A stretch of 64,000 bases of DNA, from positions 558,001-622,000 of the forward strand of contig NZ_FBYC01000004.1 in assembly GCF_001517585.1 (NCBI RefSeq), written 5' to 3'. The DNA is from Roseibaca calidilacus. Lineage in GTDB: Bacteria; Pseudomonadota; Alphaproteobacteria; Rhodobacterales; Rhodobacteraceae. Both the position numbers and the translations under genes were made by a program. This document shows, one piece after another, positions 7,996 to 15,817 of the stretch (positions are counted from its first letter, which is position 1; every line of letters begins with the position of its first letter). The notes beneath the pieces are model-generated. The model saw nothing but the letters and a program-made list of their open reading frames with translations. It ran no database searches and was not told the DNA's origin.

Positions 7996-8567
7996 GGCCC
8001 CGGTGCCTTTCTGGCTAACCCCTCCAGCGCCTTGTCGACCTCGCGCGTCATCGCTGCAAGCTGCTCTTCCCACAATATGCGAAACTCCTCGGCGAATTCG
8101 ACCAGCCCCCCGGCGAAGGTGCGGATCGTGGTCATGTCATCGTCGGTAAACGGGATCGGGCGGCCGCGCAGTTTGGCCTCATTCAGCTTGCGGGCGATAT
8201 GGTTGACTGCAGCGCCCTCGGTGGCGACCTGCGCGCCCCAGGCTTGCAGGTGATTGAGCACGACCGGATCGGCCGGGCGCAGCAGGATGTCAGCGGCCCC
8301 CATCAGACGGCGCAGAGCGGCGGGGTGATCGGTGATGCCGCGCCTCTCCAGAGCGGCGTGGAGGTCAGCCAGTTCGCGTCTACTGACGCGTAAGCTGATC
8401 GTTTGGGTGCGGCCTTGGCGCGCGCGTTGGGCCTTGTTCAACGTGTTGTAGATCGTCCGGCGCGAGACTCCGTATTGGCGGGCAAGCGCCTTTACGGGCG
8501 TGCCGCCAGCGCGGGCCTCGATGATCTGGTGGCGTTCGTCGTCGGTCAGTTTGCGATGGTGGCGCAT
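7992..8567 (-). CDS. MobC-like relaxosome protein with N-terminal helix-turn-helix
   Basis: A 191-aa protein in two parts. Residues 1-45 form a resolvase/transposase-type helix-turn-helix (TDDERHQIIEARAGGTPVKA followed by LARQYGVSRRTIYNTL). The remainder resembles MobC-like relaxosome accessory proteins: an RxSRRELADLHAALERRG segment, then NHIARKLNEAK, the motif around which MobC proteins are usually recognised. No relaxase gene is in the window. Such proteins help a relaxase open oriT, so the island may be mobilisable in trans. The fusion of a helix-turn-helix to a MobC-like part is slightly unusual. A plain DNA-binding regulator is the alternative. Confidence 0.65.
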   Translation of the reverse strand: MRHHRKLTDDERHQIIEARAGGTPVKALARQYGVSRRTIYNTLNKAQRARQGRTQTISLRVSRRELADLHAALERRGITDHPAALRRLMGAADILLRPADPVVLNHLQAWGAQVATEGAAVNHIARKLNEAKLRGRPIPFTDDDMTTIRTFAGGLVEFAEEFRILWEEQLAAMTREVDKALEGLARKAPGP

Positions 8568-8750
8568 GTGAAGTTTACGTTCCTATTTCTTGCCAACTTC
8601 CTCCAAGCTCCCCGTCTCCCAGCGTCAGCGGAGGCGGGTCAGGTGCTTGGAGTCCGTTTCAGTGGTTTTGCTGAGCGGGCTGGGGCGAGGGCTGCACAAA
8701 GCGGGAAACGCGTTGCGCGCAGCAGGGTACACCTGACGCGGCGCAAAGGG

Positions 8751-8828
8751 CGCGATGCAGAAGGCGCGGCGCAGGGAACGCGCGACGCGATGCGCAGTCC
8801 AGAAAGCGCGGAGCACGGGACGCGATGC
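8751..8828. repeat. Three CGCGATGC repeats with exact 35-bp period
   Basis: CGCGATGC occurs at 8751, 8786 and 8821, exactly 35 bp apart. The segments between contain a second related motif, AGAAGGCGCGGCGCAGGGA (from 8759) and AGAAAGCGCGGAGCACGGGA (from 8801). The array lies in the 290-bp gap between the MobC-like and replication-like genes, where an oriT or an iteron-type origin would be expected. Function is inference; period and sequences are seen. Confidence 0.6.
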
Positions 8829-8856
8829 GTGATGCGTCTCACGCAGAACGTGCCCC

Positions 8857-9717
8857 TCATGCCGCCAGTCCCGCTGCACGCAGCTGGCCGTCGCTGACCA
8901 GCCCTGACGCCAACAGCGCCGTCACTTGGGGGGCGGTGATGTGTTTGCACATCGGATTGCGGTCGCGGACCCATGCGGCGAGCCGTGCGTGGTGGTCGGC
9001 TGCGAGGGCAGTCTGCGCCTGCCGTTCCTCGGTCATCGCCTCCAGGAATCGCCGCCATCGGCGGTCAGCGAACCAGTTGTCTGAGAAACAGACCTTTGAC
9101 CGGGTGAACCCTGCGCTCTCGGTGGCGTAGGCCTGCACGGCGTGCAGCAGGTCGTCGGGATCGATCCCTTCCCTCACGGCCTCCGCGATCTGAGCCAGGC
9201 ACGCAGCCTTCCCGCGCTGCCGGTCCTTCGGATAGGCAGCCCAGATCTTCTCGAACCTTTCATCCTCAACCGCCGCCTCCGCGCGCTTGCGCGTAGGTGG
9301 TTTATGGATGGTTTTAGGGTGGTTTGGGGTCCACCGTGGACCCCGTACCCCGTCCACTGTGGACGGGGTACGGGGTTCAGGCTGGACGGGGTCCAATGTG
9401 ACCCCCGTCCCGTCATCGGGTTCTGCGGAGGAATCCAGCGTCATCACGCGGGCCAGAACGATGCGATAGATCACGGTGAAACCGTTCTTGCAGGGGCGGC
9501 GTCCGGTCTCGATCAGGATGCCCTCTTTCAGGAAATCGCTGATCGTTCGCTTCACGGTGCTTTCGCCCAGCTCGGTGTGCCGTTGGATCGTGCCTTTGGA
9601 GCACCAGATGCCCGAGCCATCATCGCTCGCCTTGTCGGCCAGGAACATGATGATCTGCTTGCGCGCGGCGCTGCCGAAGCGGCGTTCGGCGCATTCGTTC
9701 GCAACACGCCAGCTCAT
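8857..9717 (-). CDS. Winged-helix replication-like protein of the island
   Basis: A 286-aa protein whose first 80 residues form a MarR/phage-O-like winged helix (GTIQRHTELGESTVKRTISD, then FLKEGILIETGRRPCKNGF). A central proline- and charge-rich linker follows, then a helical region from about 160 (FEKIWAAYPKDRQRGKAACL) that resembles the C-terminal part of plasmid and phage replication initiators and helix-turn-helix proteins of integrative elements. It lies next to tRNA-Arg, reading away from it. The likely role is replication or regulation of the element. No ATPase or primase motif is visible. Confidence 0.65.
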   Translation of the reverse strand: MSWRVANECAERRFGSAARKQIIMFLADKASDDGSGIWCSKGTIQRHTELGESTVKRTISDFLKEGILIETGRRPCKNGFTVIYRIVLARVMTLDSSAEPDDGTGVTLDPVQPEPRTPSTVDGVRGPRWTPNHPKTIHKPPTRKRAEAAVEDERFEKIWAAYPKDRQRGKAACLAQIAEAVREGIDPDDLLHAVQAYATESAGFTRSKVCFSDNWFADRRWRRFLEAMTEERQAQTALAADHHARLAAWVRDRNPMCKHITAPQVTALLASGLVSDGQLRAAGLAA

Positions 9718-9752
9718 AGCCGCGCCCCGCGAGGCTCTAAACCGGCCTCAAC

Positions 9753-9825
9753 TTGTACAGGTTTTGTACAGAAATCCTGTCTGCAGCGCCCGATTTCCCG
9801 GGAAATCAAACGGGCGTTTCTGCAG
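9753..9825. promoter_or_regulatory. Direct repeats and large palindrome between rep-like gene and tRNA-Arg
   Basis: TTGTACAG occurs at 9753-9760 and again at 9764-9771, spaced by one DNA turn (11 bp). Next comes a palindrome centred on GATTTCCCGGGAAATC (9792-9807, 16 of 16), flanked by CGCCC/GGGCG-type arms and closed by CTGCAG at 9781 and 9820. It lies upstream of the rep-like gene and within 60 bases of the tRNA 3' end. Autorepression sites or recombination directionality factor/integrase arm sites are the natural candidates. Confidence 0.5.
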
Positions 9826-9846
9826 CCGCCTTTGCAAGCCGCTGAC

Positions 9847-9873
9847 AAAAAGCCATATTTTATTGGGCTTTTT
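9847..9873 (-). terminator. Terminator hairpin after tRNA-Arg
   Basis: AAAAAGCC (9847-9854) and GGCTTTTT (9866-9873) form an 8-bp stem; read on the minus strand it starts directly at the CCA end of the tRNA and ends in a U-run. It can work in both directions. Confidence 0.7.
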
Positions 9874-9949
9874 GGTGACCCCGGCAGGATTCGAACCTGC
9901 AACCTGCCCCTTAGGAGGGGGCTGCTCTATCCAGTTGAGCCACGGGGCC
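9873..9949 (-). tRNA. tRNA-Arg (anticodon CCT)
   Basis: The minus strand gives a full cloverleaf: acceptor GGCCCCG paired with CGGGGTC, discriminator A and encoded CCA; anticodon loop CTCCTAA with anticodon CCT; T loop GGTTCGAATCC. Its 3' end coincides with the start of the accessory-gene block to the left, so it is the likely attachment site of that island. Confidence 0.95.
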
Positions 9950-10056
9950 GCGCGAATGCTTGTGCCAAGCCGGGCGCATAGGTGCAAGTGGTGTCTTGGC
10001 GCGCGGGATGAGGGCCGCTAACATATGTATCGGTCGATCTGTATAGGAACACGCGC

Positions 10057-11094
10057 TTGCCCCCATATCTGCCCCCTCAAACCGCCCGCCCCCTGACTCT
10101 GCGCGATGTGTCCGAGGCCAGTGGCGTCAGTGAAATGACCGTCAGCCGCGTCTTGCGCAACCGTGACGATGTTTCGCCCGCCACGCGCGACAAGGTTTTG
10201 GCCGCGGCCAAGGCGCTGGGCTATGTGCCCAACAAGATCGCAGGGGCGCTGGCGTCGCAGCGGGTGAATCTTGTGGGCGTTATCATCCCGTCGCTGGCCA
10301 ATATGGTGTTTCCCGAAGTTCTGCGCGGCATTTCGGCGGGGCTGGAAGACACCGGGTTGCAACCGGTGTTCGGCGCGACGGATTATCTGGCGGACCGCGA
10401 GGAGAACGTGATCTATGAGATGCTGTCATGGCGGCCTTCGGGCGTGATCGTGGCGGGGTTGGAACATACCGATGCGGCGCGCGCCATGCTGGCCAATGCG
10501 GGCATCCCGATTGTCGAGATCATGGATATCGACGGCGAGGCGATTGATTCCGTTGTGGGCATTTCGCATCGCCGTGCCGGGCGTGAAATGGCGCAGGCCA
10601 TCTTGCAGGCCGGGTATCGGCGAATCGGGTTTCTGGGCACCAAGGTGCCCGATGATTTCCGCGCGCGCAAACGTCTGGAAGGGTTTACCGAGGCCTTGGC
10701 GGAGGCGGGTCTGTCGCTGGCCGATACAGAGGATTACGCCGGCGGCTCGTCATTGGCCAAGGGGCGCGAGATGACCCAAGCCATGTTACAGCGTAGCCCA
10801 GATCTGGATTTTCTGTATTATTCCAATGATATGATCGGGGCAGGGGGGCTGCTTTACTGTCTGGATCAGGGGCTGGACGTGCCCGGCCGCTTGGGTTTGG
10901 CCGGGTTCAACGGGCTGGAACTGCTGGACGGTCTGCGCCTGAAACTGGCCACGACAGATGCCAACCGCCGCGAGATCGGGCTGCGCGCGGCGCAAATTGT
11001 TGCGGGCAAGCCGACCGATGGGCTGATCGGATCGCAACGCATCGAACTGGACCCCATCCTTGACCCCGGAGAGACCATCCGCAAACGCAGGTAA
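10057..11094 (+). CDS. LacI-family transcriptional regulator
   Basis: A 345-aa repressor. The N-terminal helix-turn-helix LRDVSEASGVSEMTVSRVLR (about residues 12-31) and the hinge helix PNKIAGALASQR are typical of LacI; a periplasmic-binding-like sugar domain follows (from VNLVGVIIPSLANMVFPEVL). The start is TTG at 10057 with AGGAA eight bases upstream; no ATG gives a complete helix-turn-helix. The zwf gene downstream carries a LacI-type operator, and a half-site CGCTAACA lies just upstream of this gene, so it probably controls zwf-pgl and perhaps itself. A ligand from gluconate or Entner-Doudoroff metabolism is plausible but unproven. Confidence 0.88.
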   Translation: MPPYLPPQTARPLTLRDVSEASGVSEMTVSRVLRNRDDVSPATRDKVLAAAKALGYVPNKIAGALASQRVNLVGVIIPSLANMVFPEVLRGISAGLEDTGLQPVFGATDYLADREENVIYEMLSWRPSGVIVAGLEHTDAARAMLANAGIPIVEIMDIDGEAIDSVVGISHRRAGREMAQAILQAGYRRIGFLGTKVPDDFRARKRLEGFTEALAEAGLSLADTEDYAGGSSLAKGREMTQAMLQRSPDLDFLYYSNDMIGAGGLLYCLDQGLDVPGRLGLAGFNGLELLDGLRLKLATTDANRREIGLRAAQIVAGKPTDGLIGSQRIELDPILDPGETIRKRR

Positions 11095-11185
11095 GGGGAA
11101 ATCCTGTCCTTCATCTGTCCTGTCATGGGGTTGTCGTTTTTCTGGGCTAACCGGGAAACTGCGACATCTGGTGCGCGCTAATCGC

Positions 11186-11213
11186 TTGTCAGATTGTTTG
11201 CCCTAGATATAGT
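11186..11213 (+). promoter_or_regulatory. Sigma70-type promoter for the HNH gene
   Basis: TTGTCA (11186-11191), a 16-bp spacer and TATAGT (11208-11213). The predicted start near 11220 places the inverted repeat at 11223 at the very 5' end of the transcript. Confidence 0.55.
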
Positions 11214-11222
11214 GTTCTCACG

Positions 11223-11307
11223 CCATGGTGCCCCGGCACCATGACACTTGCCCCACGGGGGCGCGCCAAGCCCTTGGGGGCCGCCAGAGGAAGGGTGGCA
11301 CCATGGA
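11223..11307 (+). promoter_or_regulatory. Structured leader with two alternative pairings
   Basis: CATGGTGCC (11224-11232) can pair with GGCACCATG (11235-11243), a 9-bp hairpin with a 2-base loop. The strand CCATGGTGCC (11223-11232) is also the perfect complement of GGCACCATGG (11298-11307), which contains the ATG start of the HNH gene. A further stem GCCCC/GGGGC lies at 11250-11262. The leader therefore has two mutually exclusive folds, one of which buries the start codon. A riboswitch or thermometer-type control is inference. Confidence 0.45.
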
Positions 11308-11887
11308 TGGTGATTTCAGGACTGATTTTGTGCGCGAGCCGGTGGCGTTGAAGCAGTTTCCGGCGCTTGTCTTGAACGCGGATTACCGGCCTTTGTCGTA
11401 TTACCCGTTGTCGCTTTGGCCGTGGCAAGATGCCATCAAGGCCGTGTTTCTGGACCGGGTCGATATTTTGGCGCATTATGACGAGGTCGTGCGCAGCCAG
11501 CGGATGGAGATTCAGGTGCCCTCGGTGGTGGTGCTGCGCGAATATGTCAAGCCGCGCAAGCGCGTGGCCTTTACCCGGTTCAACTTGTTTTTGCGCGATG
11601 AGTTCGCGTGCCAGTATTGCGGCTCGCGCCATGACCTGACCTTTGACCATGTATTGCCGCGCAAGCTGGGGGGCGTGACAAGCTGGGAAAACGTTGTTGC
11701 GGCTTGTGCGCCGTGCAATCTGCGCAAAGGGTCCAAGACCTTGCGCGAATGCGGGATGAAGCTGCGCCAATCCCCGCGCCAGCCAGATGCGGAACATTTG
11801 CGCAATCTGGGGCGCAGGTTTCCGCCGAACCACCTGCATGAAAGCTGGCTGGACTACCTGTATTGGGACACCGAGCTTGACGCATAA
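11303..11887 (+). CDS. HNH endonuclease family protein
   Basis: A 194-aa protein with a C-terminal HNH nuclease domain: a zinc knuckle CQYCG, the core LTFDHVLPRKLGGVTSWENV and the second pair CAPCNLRKGSKT. The N-terminal part (FPALVLNADYRPLSYYPLSL) is the form widely conserved in alphaproteobacteria, where the cellular role is not established; a housekeeping repair or RNA/DNA processing function is usual for such conserved, non-mobile copies. The start is ATG 11303, preceded by GAGGAAGGG; an in-frame ATG at 11225 lies inside the leader hairpin. It stands between the lacI-type gene and zwf on the same strand. Confidence 0.88.
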   Translation: MDGDFRTDFVREPVALKQFPALVLNADYRPLSYYPLSLWPWQDAIKAVFLDRVDILAHYDEVVRSQRMEIQVPSVVVLREYVKPRKRVAFTRFNLFLRDEFACQYCGSRHDLTFDHVLPRKLGGVTSWENVVAACAPCNLRKGSKTLRECGMKLRQSPRQPDAEHLRNLGRRFPPNHLHESWLDYLYWDTELDA

Positions 11888-11943
11888 CCCTTTGCACGCC
11901 GATGCTGGCACTGGACAGGCCCTGCCCTGAACGGGTAAAGCGT

Positions 11944-11957
11944 TGCTAGCGCTAACA
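11944..11957. promoter_or_regulatory. LacI-type operator upstream of zwf
   Basis: TGCTAGCGCTAACA is a 14-bp palindrome with one mismatched pair, close to the TGTTAGCGCTAACA form bound by LacI-family repressors. It ends 16 bases before the zwf start. The LacI-type gene 0.9 kb upstream is the obvious candidate regulator. Confidence 0.6.
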
Positions 11958-11973
11958 TCGCGGAGGTTGTGAG

Positions 11974-13419
11974 ATGGTCGCACGCGTCATTCCGGTTGAG
12001 TGTTTCGACCTGGTCATTTTCGGGGCGACGGGTGATCTGGCCCGGCGCAAAATCCTGCCGGGCCTCTATCGGCGCTGGAAAGAAGGGCAAATTCCCGAAG
12101 GGTGCACCATTGTGGGTGCGGCGCGCAGCGAGTTGGATGCGGACAGTTTTCGCGACCTTGTGCGCAGCACGCTCGAAGAATTCTTGCCGGCGGAGGAAGT
12201 GCTGCCAGATATTGTGGCCAGTTTTCTGGATATGCTGGCCTATGTCACCATAGATGCACGCGGCGATACCGGCTGGCCCGAATTGGCCGCGCTGATGCGG
12301 GCTGGCAAAGTGCGGGCGTTCTATTTCTCGGTCGCACCGGCCTTGTTCGGCGATATCGCCAAACGCCTGAAAGAGCGAGGGATTGCCGATCGTGACAGCC
12401 GGATCGTGGTTGAAAAGCCTTTTGGCAAGGATCTGGAAACCGCGCGCGCGCTGAACGCGTCGCTTGCCAGCTATTTTCAGGAAGACCAGATTTACCGGAT
12501 CGACCATTATCTGGGCAAGGAAACCGTGCAGAACCTGATGGCGGTGCGTTTTGCCAATATCCTGTTCGAACCCTTGTGGAAGGCGCAATATATCGACCAT
12601 GTGCAGATCACGGTGGCAGAAACCGTGGGCGTGGGCGGGCGCGGCGAATATTATGACACCTCTGGCGCGATCCGCGACATGGTGCAAAACCACATGATGC
12701 AGCTTTTGTGCCTGATCGCGATGGAGCCGCCGAATTGCTTTGAACCCGACGCCATGCGCGACGAGAAGCTTAAGGTCATTCGCGCGCTGGACCCGGTGGC
12801 GCCCAGCGAAATCGTGCGCGGGCAATATCGGGGGAAAGGTGGTGACGACTACCTGACCGAAGCCGGCAATCCCGACAGCCGCACCGAAAGCTTCGTAGCG
12901 ATGAAGCTGCATGTGTCGAATTGGCGCTGGAAGGGCACGCCCTTTTATCTGCGCACGGGCAAGCGCCTGCGCGCCCGCGCATCCGAAATTGCCGTGACCT
13001 TCAAGGAACCGCCGCATTCCATTTTCGGCGAATCCAACCAGTGGCGCGCGAATATGCTGGTCATCCGTCTGCAACCCGACGAAGGCATGGATTTGCGCGT
13101 TATGATCAAGGAACCGGGTCCGGGCGGGATGCGGCTGAAAGATGTCGCCCTTGATATGAGCTTTGCCGAAGCGCTGGGCGACGATCTGGACATTCCCGAC
13201 GCCTATGAGCGCCTTATCATGGATGTGATCCGTGGCAACCAGACGCTGTTCATGCGCGGGGACGAGGTGGAAGCGGCCTGGGGTTGGGTCGATCCGGTGA
13301 TAGATATGATTGAAGAGCGCGGCGATGTGCCCGAACCCTACGAGCCGGGATCGGCCGGGCCGGAAGGGTCGATGATGCTGATGCATCGCGACGGACGCCG
13401 CTGGCGGGAGATCAGGTAA
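11974..13419 (+). CDS. zwf: Glucose-6-phosphate 1-dehydrogenase
   Basis: A 481-aa enzyme oxidising glucose 6-phosphate to 6-phosphogluconolactone with NAD(P)+, the entry to the Entner-Doudoroff and oxidative pentose phosphate routes. The nucleotide-binding motif FGATGDLARRKILPGLY lies near residues 16-32 and the signature RIDHYLGKE near 176-184, with the catalytic His later in the chain. Length is standard. AGG-rich sequence (GCGGAGG) precedes the ATG. The stop overlaps the pgl start by one base, so the two are co-translated. A LacI operator lies directly upstream. Confidence 0.98.
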   Translation: MVARVIPVECFDLVIFGATGDLARRKILPGLYRRWKEGQIPEGCTIVGAARSELDADSFRDLVRSTLEEFLPAEEVLPDIVASFLDMLAYVTIDARGDTGWPELAALMRAGKVRAFYFSVAPALFGDIAKRLKERGIADRDSRIVVEKPFGKDLETARALNASLASYFQEDQIYRIDHYLGKETVQNLMAVRFANILFEPLWKAQYIDHVQITVAETVGVGGRGEYYDTSGAIRDMVQNHMMQLLCLIAMEPPNCFEPDAMRDEKLKVIRALDPVAPSEIVRGQYRGKGGDDYLTEAGNPDSRTESFVAMKLHVSNWRWKGTPFYLRTGKRLRARASEIAVTFKEPPHSIFGESNQWRANMLVIRLQPDEGMDLRVMIKEPGPGGMRLKDVALDMSFAEALGDDLDIPDAYERLIMDVIRGNQTLFMRGDEVEAAWGWVDPVIDMIEERGDVPEPYEPGSAGPEGSMMLMHRDGRRWREIR

Positions 13420-14090
13420 TGGAATTTCACGAATACCCCGACCGCGACATGATGATGCTGCGCGTGGCGCAGCGCATCGCTTCAGAACTGGGCGAAACCC
13501 TGCGCGCGGCGGACCGTGCCACGCTGTCCGTGCCCGGCGGAACCACGCCCGGACCTGTGTTCGACACGCTGTCGGGGGCCGATCTGGACTGGTCGCGCGT
13601 GTCGGTCATGCTGAATGACGAACGCTGGGTGCCAGAGGACAATCCGCGGTCGAACACCGCGCTGCTGCGCAAACGCCTGCTGACGGGCCGCGCGGCTGAC
13701 GCAAAGCTCGTGCCGCTTTATGCCCGTGCGCCTCGCCCCGAAGATGCGCTGGACGCGCTGTCAGACGGTATTCAGCCGCATTTGCCCATTTCGGTGCTGC
13801 TGCTGGGGATGGGTGCGGATATGCACACGGCAAGCCTGTTTCCCGGCGCCGACAAGCTGGCGCAAGCCATGGCCGCTGATGCGCCGTCACTGATGGCGCT
13901 GCGCGCGGATGCGGCGGGCGAGCCGCGCATCACCCTGACCCTGCCGGTGCTGCAAGCGGCTTTGCGGGTGCATGTGCTGATAACCGGCCCGGAGAAGCGC
14001 GCGGCCCTAGAGCGCGCGCGCAAACTGCCGCCCGATCAGGCCCCGATTGCGGCACTGTTGGATCATGCGCAGGTGCATTGGGCAGAGTGA
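13419..14090 (+). CDS. pgl: 6-phosphogluconolactonase
   Basis: A 223-aa hydrolase of the DevB/SOL type converting 6-phosphogluconolactone to 6-phosphogluconate. Seen motifs are LSVPGGTTPGPVFDTL near the N-terminus, VMLNDERWVPEDNPRSN (about 64-80) and the phosphate loop LLGMGADMHTASLFPGA (about 127-143). Its ATG overlaps the zwf stop (TAATG), and it is followed by a strong terminator, so zwf-pgl form one unit. Confidence 0.96.
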   Translation: MEFHEYPDRDMMMLRVAQRIASELGETLRAADRATLSVPGGTTPGPVFDTLSGADLDWSRVSVMLNDERWVPEDNPRSNTALLRKRLLTGRAADAKLVPLYARAPRPEDALDALSDGIQPHLPISVLLLGMGADMHTASLFPGADKLAQAMAADAPSLMALRADAAGEPRITLTLPVLQAALRVHVLITGPEKRAALERARKLPPDQAPIAALLDHAQVHWAE

Positions 14091-14103
14091 TAAGCTAGGA
14101 AAG

Positions 14104-14128
14104 AGGGGGCATTGCCCCCTTCTTTTTT
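14104..14128 (+). terminator. Rho-independent terminator after pgl
   Basis: AGGGGGC and GCCCCCT with an ATT loop (14104-14120), followed by TCTTTTTT. It separates zwf-pgl from pgi, which then needs its own promoter or partial read-through. Confidence 0.9.
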
Positions 14129-14170
14129 GAGTATTCGGGGCAAGATGACGCGAATCGAGGGACAAAGACA

Positions 14171-15781
14171 ATGAGCACATGGAACGATTTGGCCAAGCAC
14201 CAGCGCGCCACCGACACACGGCATATGCTGGAGCTGTTCGCCGAGGACGCGAACCGCGCAGCCGATTTCAGCATTCGAGCGGGCGAGATGCTGCTGGATT
14301 ATTCCAAGACCAATATTGACGCCACATGCCGCGACATGCTGATCGCGCTGGCACAGGCGCAGGGCGTGGCTGCCAAGCGCGACGCGATGTTCGCGGGCGA
14401 GAAGATCAACGAGACCGAGGGCCGCGCCGTGCTGCATATCGCGCAGCGCGCCGATGATGCCGCCGTGATCGAGCTGGACGGTGTCGATGTCATGCCCGCG
14501 CTGCGCGAGACCCGCGCCCGCGCCTATGCCTTTGCCGAAGCCGTGCGCTCTGGCGCATTTACGGGGCAGGGCGGGCGGATTACCGATGTGGTCAATATCG
14601 GGATTGGCGGGTCCGACCTTGGCCCGGCCATGGCGACACTGGCGCTAGAGCCGTTCCATGACGGGCCGCGGCTGCACTATGTGTCCAATGTGGATGGCGC
14701 GCATATCGGCGACACGCTGGAGCGGCTGGACCCGGCCACGACCTTGGTGATCGTGGCCTCCAAGACCTTCACCACCATCGAGACGATGACCAATGCCGAA
14801 ACCGCGCGCAAGTGGATGGCCCAGAAAGTGGCCGATCCTGCGGCCCAATTCGCCGCCGTGTCCACCGCCGCCGACAAGACCGCCGCTTTCGGTATCGCCC
14901 CTGAACGCGTGTTCGGCTTTGCCGATTGGGTCGGTGGGCGGTATTCCATGTGGGGGCCGATCGGGCTGGGCCTGATGATCGCGATTGGTGCGGTCCGGTT
15001 CGAGCGTTTTCTGGCCGGCGCGCGCGCGATGGACGCGCATTTCGTGGAAGCGCCCTTTGCGCAGAACATGCCGGTCATGCTCGCGCTGGTGGGCATCTGG
15101 CACAACCAGCTATGCGGCCATGCCACCCGCGCGGTGCTGCCCTATGACCAACGCCTGTCGCGGCTGCCCGCCTATCTGCAACAGTTGGAGATGGAGAGCA
15201 ACGGCAAGCGCGTGGGCATGGATGGCGAAGACCTTGGCCGCCAGTCCGGCCCCGTGGTCTGGGGGGAGCCGGGCACCAATGGCCAGCACGCCTTTTACCA
15301 GTTGATCCACCAAGGCACGCGGGTCGTGCCCTGTGAATTTCTGCTGGCCGCCCAAGGGCATGAACCTGATTTGGCGCATCAGCACCGCTTGTTGGCCGCG
15401 AATTGCTTGGCACAGGCAGAGGCGTTGATGAAAGGCCGTTCGCTTGACGAAGCGCGCGCGATCATGGCTGCCAAGGGGCTGACAGGGGCCGAACTGGACC
15501 GACAGGCCCGCCACCGGGTGTTTCCGGGCAACCGCCCCTCGACCATGTTGCTATACCCCAAGCTGACGCCCTTCACGCTGGGTCAGATTGTGGCGCTCTA
15601 TGAACACCGGGTGTTCGTGGAAGGGGTGATTCTGGGCATCAATTCGTTCGACCAATGGGGGGTCGAACTGGGCAAGGAATTGGCGACCGCGCTTGGCCCG
15701 GTGCTGGAAGGTGCCGACGCGTCGGGCAAGGACGGGTCAACCCAAGCCCTTGTGGGATATCTGCGCACGGCCGGGGTGTAA
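14171..15781 (+). CDS. pgi: Glucose-6-phosphate isomerase
   Basis: A 536-aa cytosolic enzyme interconverting glucose 6-phosphate and fructose 6-phosphate. Motifs include [11 protein letters not shown], the phosphate-binding [13 protein letters not shown], the family signature [14 protein letters not shown] (about residues 255-268), [15 protein letters not shown] and the catalytic region [20 protein letters not shown]. Length and motifs are complete. It follows zwf-pgl on the same strand after a terminator, completing a glucose 6-phosphate handling set next to a LacI-type regulator. Confidence 0.98.
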   Translation: MSTWNDLAKHQRATDTRHMLELFAEDANRAADFSIRAGEMLLDYSKTNIDATCRDMLIALAQAQGVAAKRDAMFAGEKINETEGRAVLHIAQRADDAAVIELDGVDVMPALRETRARAYAFAEAVRSGAFTGQGGRITDVVNIGIGGSDLGPAMATLALEPFHDGPRLHYVSNVDGAHIGDTLERLDPATTLVIVASKTFTTIETMTNAETARKWMAQKVADPAAQFAAVSTAADKTAAFGIAPERVFGFADWVGGRYSMWGPIGLGLMIAIGAVRFERFLAGARAMDAHFVEAPFAQNMPVMLALVGIWHNQLCGHATRAVLPYDQRLSRLPAYLQQLEMESNGKRVGMDGEDLGRQSGPVVWGEPGTNGQHAFYQLIHQGTRVVPCEFLLAAQGHEPDLAHQHRLLAANCLAQAEALMKGRSLDEARAIMAAKGLTGAELDRQARHRVFPGNRPSTMLLYPKLTPFTLGQIVALYEHRVFVEGVILGINSFDQWGVELGKELATALGPVLEGADASGKDGSTQALVGYLRTAGV

Positions 15782-15787
15782 GGGCAC

Positions 15788-15808
15788 GCCCCGGCCAGCA
15801 GCCGGGGC
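15788..15808. terminator. Hairpin between convergent pgi and lipoprotein genes
   Basis: GCCCCGG (15788-15794) and CCGGGGC (15802-15808) form a 7-bp GC stem with a 7-base loop. It lies in the 36-bp convergent gap. It has no U-run, so it is only a probable terminator for both genes. Confidence 0.5.
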
Positions 15809-15817
15809 GCGGGCCGC

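Larger units (their letters stand above)
1..9876. mobile_element. End of a genomic island at tRNA-Arg(CCT) (partial)
   Basis: The block from the window start to the 3' end of tRNA-Arg holds only accessory genes: Vsr, a GHKL ATPase/C5 methyltransferase cluster, HipBA, a MobC-like protein and a replication-like winged-helix protein. Backbone metabolism starts immediately on the other side of the tRNA. Integrative elements commonly end at tRNA 3' ends, and mob and rep genes next to the junction fit that. No integrase and no second copy of the tRNA-Arg 3' end were seen inside the window, so the other boundary must lie to the left. The island call is inference; the gene content and the tRNA position are seen directly. 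Confidence 0.55.

Noticed and set aside
6898-8073. 391-aa open frame antisense to hipA
   Set aside because: It is the GC-rich antisense shadow of hipA; hipA has all kinase motifs and a proper hipB partner.
8639-9058. 139-aa minus-strand frame over the repeat array
   Set aside because: Overlaps the rep-like gene in another frame and the 35-bp repeats; the translation looks random.
1-9800. Second copy of the tRNA-Arg 3' end as an internal att site
   Set aside because: Looked for the GGATTCGAACC-type sequence on the + strand and found none, so the left border of the first island must be outside the window.
11854-13386. 510-aa open frame antisense to zwf
   Set aside because: Shadow frame without family motifs; zwf on the + strand is complete with an operator and ribosome site.
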